The position numbers and the translations under genes are program-made. From Candidatus Omnitrophica bacterium CG1_02_40_15 (GTDB taxonomy: Bacteria > Omnitrophota > Gorgyraeia > Gorgyraeales > Gorgyraeaceae), in assembly GCA_001871815.1 (NCBI GenBank), contig MNVP01000009.1, forward strand, positions 1 through 16,704: a stretch of 16,704 nt of DNA, in the 5' to 3' direction. Within the stretch, counting starts at the first letter, position 1. Every line of letters starts with the position of its first letter. Below, one piece after another: positions 13,562 to 16,704 of the stretch. The notes under the pieces were generated by a model. That model did not search any database. It was given only the letters and a program-made list of their open reading frames with translations, and had not been told where the DNA came from.

Positions 13562-13595
13562 AAACGGCGATTATTATAATCGCCGTTTTTTATTT
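13562..13595 (+). terminator. Rho-independent terminator after tRNA-fMet
   Basis: AAACGGCGATTA (13562-13573) pairs perfectly with TAATCGCCGTTT (13577-13588) across a 3-nt loop, and a run of T follows (TTTTTTATTT). It begins 5 nt after the tRNA CCA and ends that transcript. Confidence 0.95.
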
Positions 13596-13603
13596 CCAAA
13601 CAA

Positions 13604-13636
13604 CTTTACACTTTAGACAATGTCGCAAGTGTAAAG
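13604..13636. repeat. Hairpin abutting the 29-nt palindrome
   Basis: CTTTACACTT (13604-13613) pairs perfectly with AAGTGTAAAG (13627-13636). The loop holds GACAATGTC, itself nearly palindromic. Its last base is the first base of the 29-nt palindrome, so the two may be one compound element. No T-tract follows. Confidence 0.7.
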
Positions 13637-13664
13637 TAGGGACAGGACATTGTCCTGTCCCTAC
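13636..13664. repeat. 29-nt palindrome, intergenic copy
   Basis: This is identical to the 29 bases at 12394-12422 inside eno, with GTAGGGACAGGACA arms around one T. It lies in the gap between tRNA-fMet and tRNA-Ser, next to another hairpin. Confidence 0.95.
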
Positions 13665-13682
13665 AGATATACAAAAAGAGCT

Positions 13683-13710
13683 TTGAATATAAGATGGATT
13701 GAATTATAAT
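13683..13710 (+). promoter_or_regulatory. Probable promoter of tRNA-Ser and tadA
   Basis: TTGAAT (13683-13688) is followed after 16 nt by a perfect TATAAT (13705-13710). The start would be near 13717, about 4 nt before tRNA-Ser. The preceding terminator means the downstream genes need a promoter of their own here. Confidence 0.65.
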
Positions 13711-13720
13711 ATTTTAAATC

Positions 13721-13807
13721 GGAGGAATGCCAGAGCGGTCGAATGGGGCGGTCTCGAAAACCGTTAGGCTCGCAAGGGCCTCGAAGGTTCGAATCCTTCT
13801 TCCTCCG
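13721..13807 (+). tRNA. tRNA-Ser (anticodon CGA)
   Basis: This class II tRNA of 87 nt has acceptor GGAGGAA/TTCCTCC, anticodon loop CTCGAAA (CGA, reading UCG), a long variable arm (AGGC...GGGCCT region) as serine tRNAs have, and T-loop TTCGAAT. The discriminator is G, usual for serine. CCA is not encoded: CCG follows, unlike the other two tRNAs in the window. tadA starts 10 nt after the discriminator base. Confidence 0.96.
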
Positions 13808-13817
13808 CCGAATTTCT

Positions 13818-14279
13818 ATGCAAAACCACGAATATTACATGAGAGAAGCTTTGAAAGAAGCAGTAAAGGCATTTGATACTGACGAAGTGCCAGTGGGTGC
13901 TGTTATTGCGCATAAAGGCGAGATAATAGCGAGAGCGCATAATCAGATAAAGATGTTAAAAGACCCTACAGCTCATGCAGAGATAATAGCCATTACGCAG
14001 GCAGCAAATTTTTTACAGAACGAGAGGCTGCTGGATTGTACAATGTATTCTACTCTTGAACCCTGCAGCATGTGCGCAGGCGCAATGGTTTTAAGCCGCA
14101 TAAAAGATTTAATATACGCGGCAAAAGATCCAAAAACAGGCGCTCACGAGTCAGTTTTTAGGATATTAGATAATAAAAAATTGAATCATAGGGTAAAAGT
14201 TAAACAAGGCATATTGAAAAATGAAGCAGCTTCTTTAATGAAAGAATTTTTTTATGGCAAACGAAAATCAAAAGCATAA
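13818..14279 (+). CDS. tadA: tRNA-specific adenosine deaminase TadA
   Basis: TadA converts A34 to inosine in the anticodon of tRNA-Arg(ACG). The 153-residue protein has the deaminase zinc site: His53-Ala-Glu55 (HAE) and Pro82-Cys83-x2-Cys86 (EPCSMC). EVPVGAVIAHKGEIIARAHN and GAHESVFRIL match TadA better than other cytidine/adenosine deaminases. The start is set at the ATG at 13818, because the open frame reaching upstream to 13743 would run through tRNA-Ser. No Shine-Dalgarno site lies before this ATG. After tRNA 3' processing, the mRNA would begin only about 10 nt upstream. The 3' end overlaps the P-type ATPase gene by 26 nt. Confidence 0.95.
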   Translation: MQNHEYYMREALKEAVKAFDTDEVPVGAVIAHKGEIIARAHNQIKMLKDPTAHAEIIAITQAANFLQNERLLDCTMYSTLEPCSMCAGAMVLSRIKDLIYAAKDPKTGAHESVFRILDNKKLNHRVKVKQGILKNEAASLMKEFFYGKRKSKA

Positions 14280-16704
14280 ATACATAGACTTTGATTATAT
14301 AGGCTGCCCTGTAGAGGTTATTTTTGAAAAATTAAAAACCTCTATAAAGGGCCTTTCTGAAGAAGAGGCAAGAAAGAGGATTCTAGAATATGGCCATAAC
14401 GAGCCTGCCAGGAAGAAAAAAAGAACCATTATTATACAAATCCTTTCCAAATTTGTTAACCCGCTTGTTATAGTGCTTTTAATCATTGCAGGATTTTCTT
14501 TATTTTTTGGAGAAAAGATAAGCGCTATTTTAGTTTTTCTCATGGCAATGATGAGTATATTTCTGTCATTTATACAGGAATATCAAGCAGGAAAAGAAGC
14601 TGATAAGCTAAGCGAAATGGTGCGTGCGACAGCAACAGTTTTTAGGAACTCCAGGCCCAAAGAAATAAAGATCAGAGAGATAGCCCCGGGGGATATTATT
14701 GATTTATACGCAGGGGATATGATACCTGCTGATCTAAGGATTGTATCCTGCAAGGATTTATTTATAAATCAGGCTTCTCTCACAGGAGAGTCGTTTCCTA
14801 TAGAGAAATTTCCAGGCGCAGCGAATCCTAAAAATGGCTCGTTATCAGAGCTGACAAATATAGCTTTTATGGGTTCGAGCGTTGTGAGCGGCACAGCCAT
14901 AGGGGTCGTTATAAAAACCGGAATCTCCACTCAATTTGGCGAGCTTTCGCGAAAACTTGCCACAATGAGAGTGGAAACAGGTTTTGACAAGGGTATACAT
15001 AAATTTACATGGATCATGATACGCTTTATGATGGTCCTTGTGGTTTTTATTTTTGCCGTTAATGCTTTTCTTAGAGGCAACCCCATACAGGCTTTGCTTT
15101 TTTCACTTGGCGTTGCTGTAGGGCTTACCCCTGAAATGCTCCCGATGCTGGTTGCTATGAATCTTTCCAAGAGCGCAATAGCCATGTCTAAAAAACAGGT
15201 TATTGTAAAGCGCCTGAACTCCATACAGAATTTAGGGGCAATGGACATATTGTGCACTGATAAGACAGGCACTCTTACAATGGATAAGATTGTGCTTGAA
15301 AAATACTGCGATGTTGTAAGAAAAGAAGACCACGATGTCCTGAGGTTTGCTTATATCAATAGTTTTTACCAGACAGGCTTGAAAAACCTTTTGGACAGGG
15401 CAATACTTAAACATGAAAAGATGCTGGTAAAGCAATTTAGGAAGATAGACGAAATACCTTTTGATTTTTCAAGAAGAATAATGTCTGTAGTGGTAGATAT
15501 GGATGCTACTCATAGGCTTATCGCGAAAGGAGCGCCAGAAGAAATATTCAAGAGATGTTTAAAATATGAGCTTGAAGGTGAAATATTAGATATGGAAAAG
15601 CTGATACTGTCGGATCTGAAAGAGGAATATGACAATTTGAGCGCAGACGGTTTCAGAGTTTTGGCAATAGCGTATAAAGATATTGAAGCGAAGAAAGATG
15701 TTTATTCAAAGGATGACGAAAAAGACCTGATACTTAAAGGATACGTCGCGTTCTTTGACCCTCCCAAACTTTCCGCGAGGAGAGCTATTATCGCTCTGAA
15801 AAAACTGGGTATAGAAGTGAAAGTGCTTACAGGTGACAACGAGCTGGTTACCAAAAAGATATGCAGTGAAGTGGGGCTTGACGTGAAAGGCCTTGTAACA
15901 GGGGACAGCGTAGAAAGGCTCAGCGATAAAGAACTTCAGGAATTAGTAAAAGAAACCACTGTTTTTGCAAGGCTGGCGCCTCTGGAGAAGGAAAGGATAA
16001 TACGCGCGCTTCATGAAAATAAGCATATCGTAGGATATCTCGGAGACGGCATAAATGATGCGCCTGCGTTAAAAACATCTGACGTGGGGATCTCTGTGAA
16101 TAACGCGGTTGATATTGCAAAAGAATCCGCAGATATGATACTTCTTAAAAAGAGTTTAATGGTGCTTGAAGACGGCGTTATAGAAGGCAGGAGAACCTTT
16201 GGCAATATTGTCAAATACATAAAAATGGGCTCGAGCTCTAATTTTGGCAACATGTTTAGTATGGCAGGCGGGAGTATGTTTTTGCCATTTCTGCCAATGC
16301 TTCCGATCCAGATACTATTAAACAATTTTTTATATGACCTTTCACAGGTCGCTATACCTACTGACGCTGTGGACAATGAATATCTTAGAAAACCAAGGCC
16401 GTGGGATGTCCAATATATAAAAAGATTTATGATTGTAATAGGCCCCATAAGTTCTATATTTGATTTTGTCACATATGGTGTGATGTTTTTTGTTTTTAAT
16501 GCCAACGAGGCGTTATTTCACACAGGATGGTTTATTGAATCCTTGTGCACGCAAACGCTTGTCATACATATAATCAGGACGTCAAAAGCGCCTTTTCTTG
16601 AATCCATGCCAAGCAGATTTCTGGTATTTACTTCAATTTTTATAATAGCTGCGGGGATAATAATAACATTTTCTCCTCTTGCAAAGCCATTTGGTTTTGT
16701 AGCT
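14254..16704 (+). CDS. mgtA: Mg2+-transporting P-type ATPase (MgtA-like), 3' end cut by the window
   Basis: The frame runs open to the window edge, giving 817 residues of an expected 860-900; only the last membrane helix or helices are missing. P3-type ATPases of this group import Mg2+ using ATP. Visible parts are TGES (177-180, dephosphorylation), GLTPEMLPM and VIVKRLNSIQNLGAMDILC as in MgtA, the phosphorylation site DKTGTLT (Asp336), FDFSRR and KGAPEE in the nucleotide domain, and GDGINDAP (from 597). The C-terminal GPISSIFDF and TGWFIESLCTQTLVIHIIRT are also MgtA-like. The ATG at 14254 lies inside tadA and has only a weak GAAAGAA upstream. No Mg2+ riboswitch leader is possible in that overlap, so control differs from enteric mgtA. 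Confidence 0.94.
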   Translation, partial: MANENQKHKYIDFDYIGCPVEVIFEKLKTSIKGLSEEEARKRILEYGHNEPARKKKRTIIIQILSKFVNPLVIVLLIIAGFSLFFGEKISAILVFLMAMMSIFLSFIQEYQAGKEADKLSEMVRATATVFRNSRPKEIKIREIAPGDIIDLYAGDMIPADLRIVSCKDLFINQASLTGESFPIEKFPGAANPKNGSLSELTNIAFMGSSVVSGTAIGVVIKTGISTQFGELSRKLATMRVETGFDKGIHKFTWIMIRFMMVLVVFIFAVNAFLRGNPIQALLFSLGVAVGLTPEMLPMLVAMNLSKSAIAMSKKQVIVKRLNSIQNLGAMDILCTDKTGTLTMDKIVLEKYCDVVRKEDHDVLRFAYINSFYQTGLKNLLDRAILKHEKMLVKQFRKIDEIPFDFSRRIMSVVVDMDATHRLIAKGAPEEIFKRCLKYELEGEILDMEKLILSDLKEEYDNLSADGFRVLAIAYKDIEAKKDVYSKDDEKDLILKGYVAFFDPPKLSARRAIIALKKLGIEVKVLTGDNELVTKKICSEVGLDVKGLVTGDSVERLSDKELQELVKETTVFARLAPLEKERIIRALHENKHIVGYLGDGINDAPALKTSDVGISVNNAVDIAKESADMILLKKSLMVLEDGVIEGRRTFGNIVKYIKMGSSSNFGNMFSMAGGSMFLPFLPMLPIQILLNNFLYDLSQVAIPTDAVDNEYLRKPRPWDVQYIKRFMIVIGPISSIFDFVTYGVMFFVFNANEALFHTGWFIESLCTQTLVIHIIRTSKAPFLESMPSRFLVFTSIFIIAAGIIITFSPLAKPFGFVA

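Noticed and set aside
13743..13817. Upstream extension of tadA by 25 codons
   Set aside because: The extra codons run through the 3' two-thirds of tRNA-Ser; the TadA family begins at MQNHEYYMREAL, so the ATG at 13818 is used.
14200..14300. Mg2+ riboswitch ahead of the MgtA-like gene
   Set aside because: The start lies inside tadA and there is no leader in which such an element could sit.
15920..16505. Minus-strand open frames near the right edge
   Set aside because: They are antisense to the GDGINDAP and membrane regions of the P-type ATPase, which is unmistakable on the plus strand.

Overview
The window is a bacterial chromosome segment, moderately AT-rich with many ATA codons. It carries a complete rnf gene set, a diderm-style lipoprotein, an FtsH-type protease, and many small palindromic repeats in and between genes. 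This fits an anaerobic or fermentative diderm from a little-cultured lineage. An Omnitrophota/Elusimicrobiota-like source is my guess from overall feel and is not shown by any marker here.

Layout. (1) 1-1911: tRNA-Thr(CGT), a small cupin-like protein resembling ureidoglycolate lyase, and an EntS-like MFS exporter, closed by a probable terminator. (2) 1912-2158: a 55-aa cysteine-rich protein on the minus strand, missed by usual length cut-offs. Its promoter lies back-to-back with the rnf promoter and the two -35 boxes overlap. (3) 2159-8296: a plus-strand run rnfC-rnfG-rnfD-rnfE-rnfA-rnfB-trxA-purN. It encodes the ferredoxin:NAD+ ion-pumping oxidoreductase, then a thioredoxin with an unusual CMPC active site, then GAR transformylase. 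rnfC appears leaderless, and a 24-bp perfect inverted repeat spans its stop codon. (4) 8288-11253, minus strand: an FtsH-like membrane AAA+ zinc protease with almost no extracytoplasmic domain, translationally coupled to a lipoprotein of unknown function. (5) 11341-13169: a terminal-inverted-repeat element, then eno (enolase) and an FtsB/DivIC-like division protein, expressed from a clear promoter through a hairpin leader. (6) 13215-13590: initiator tRNA-fMet(CAT) interrupted by a 215-nt group I intron, with a consensus promoter and a strong terminator. (7) 13721-16704: tRNA-Ser(CGA), tadA, and an MgtA-type Mg2+ P-type ATPase cut off by the right edge.

Two themes stand out. The first is the group I intron between U33 and C34 of the initiator tRNA. 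Its P1, P3, P4, P7, P8 and P9 pairings can all be drawn by hand. The second is a load of palindromic repeats. They include three copies or partial copies of an AATATT(C/G)TTCGAGCG-ended element. A 29-nt palindrome occurs both between genes and in frame inside eno. Two GC-rich palindromes lie inside the lipoprotein gene and a probable insertion lies in rnfC. The lineage seems to tolerate palindromic insertions within coding sequence.
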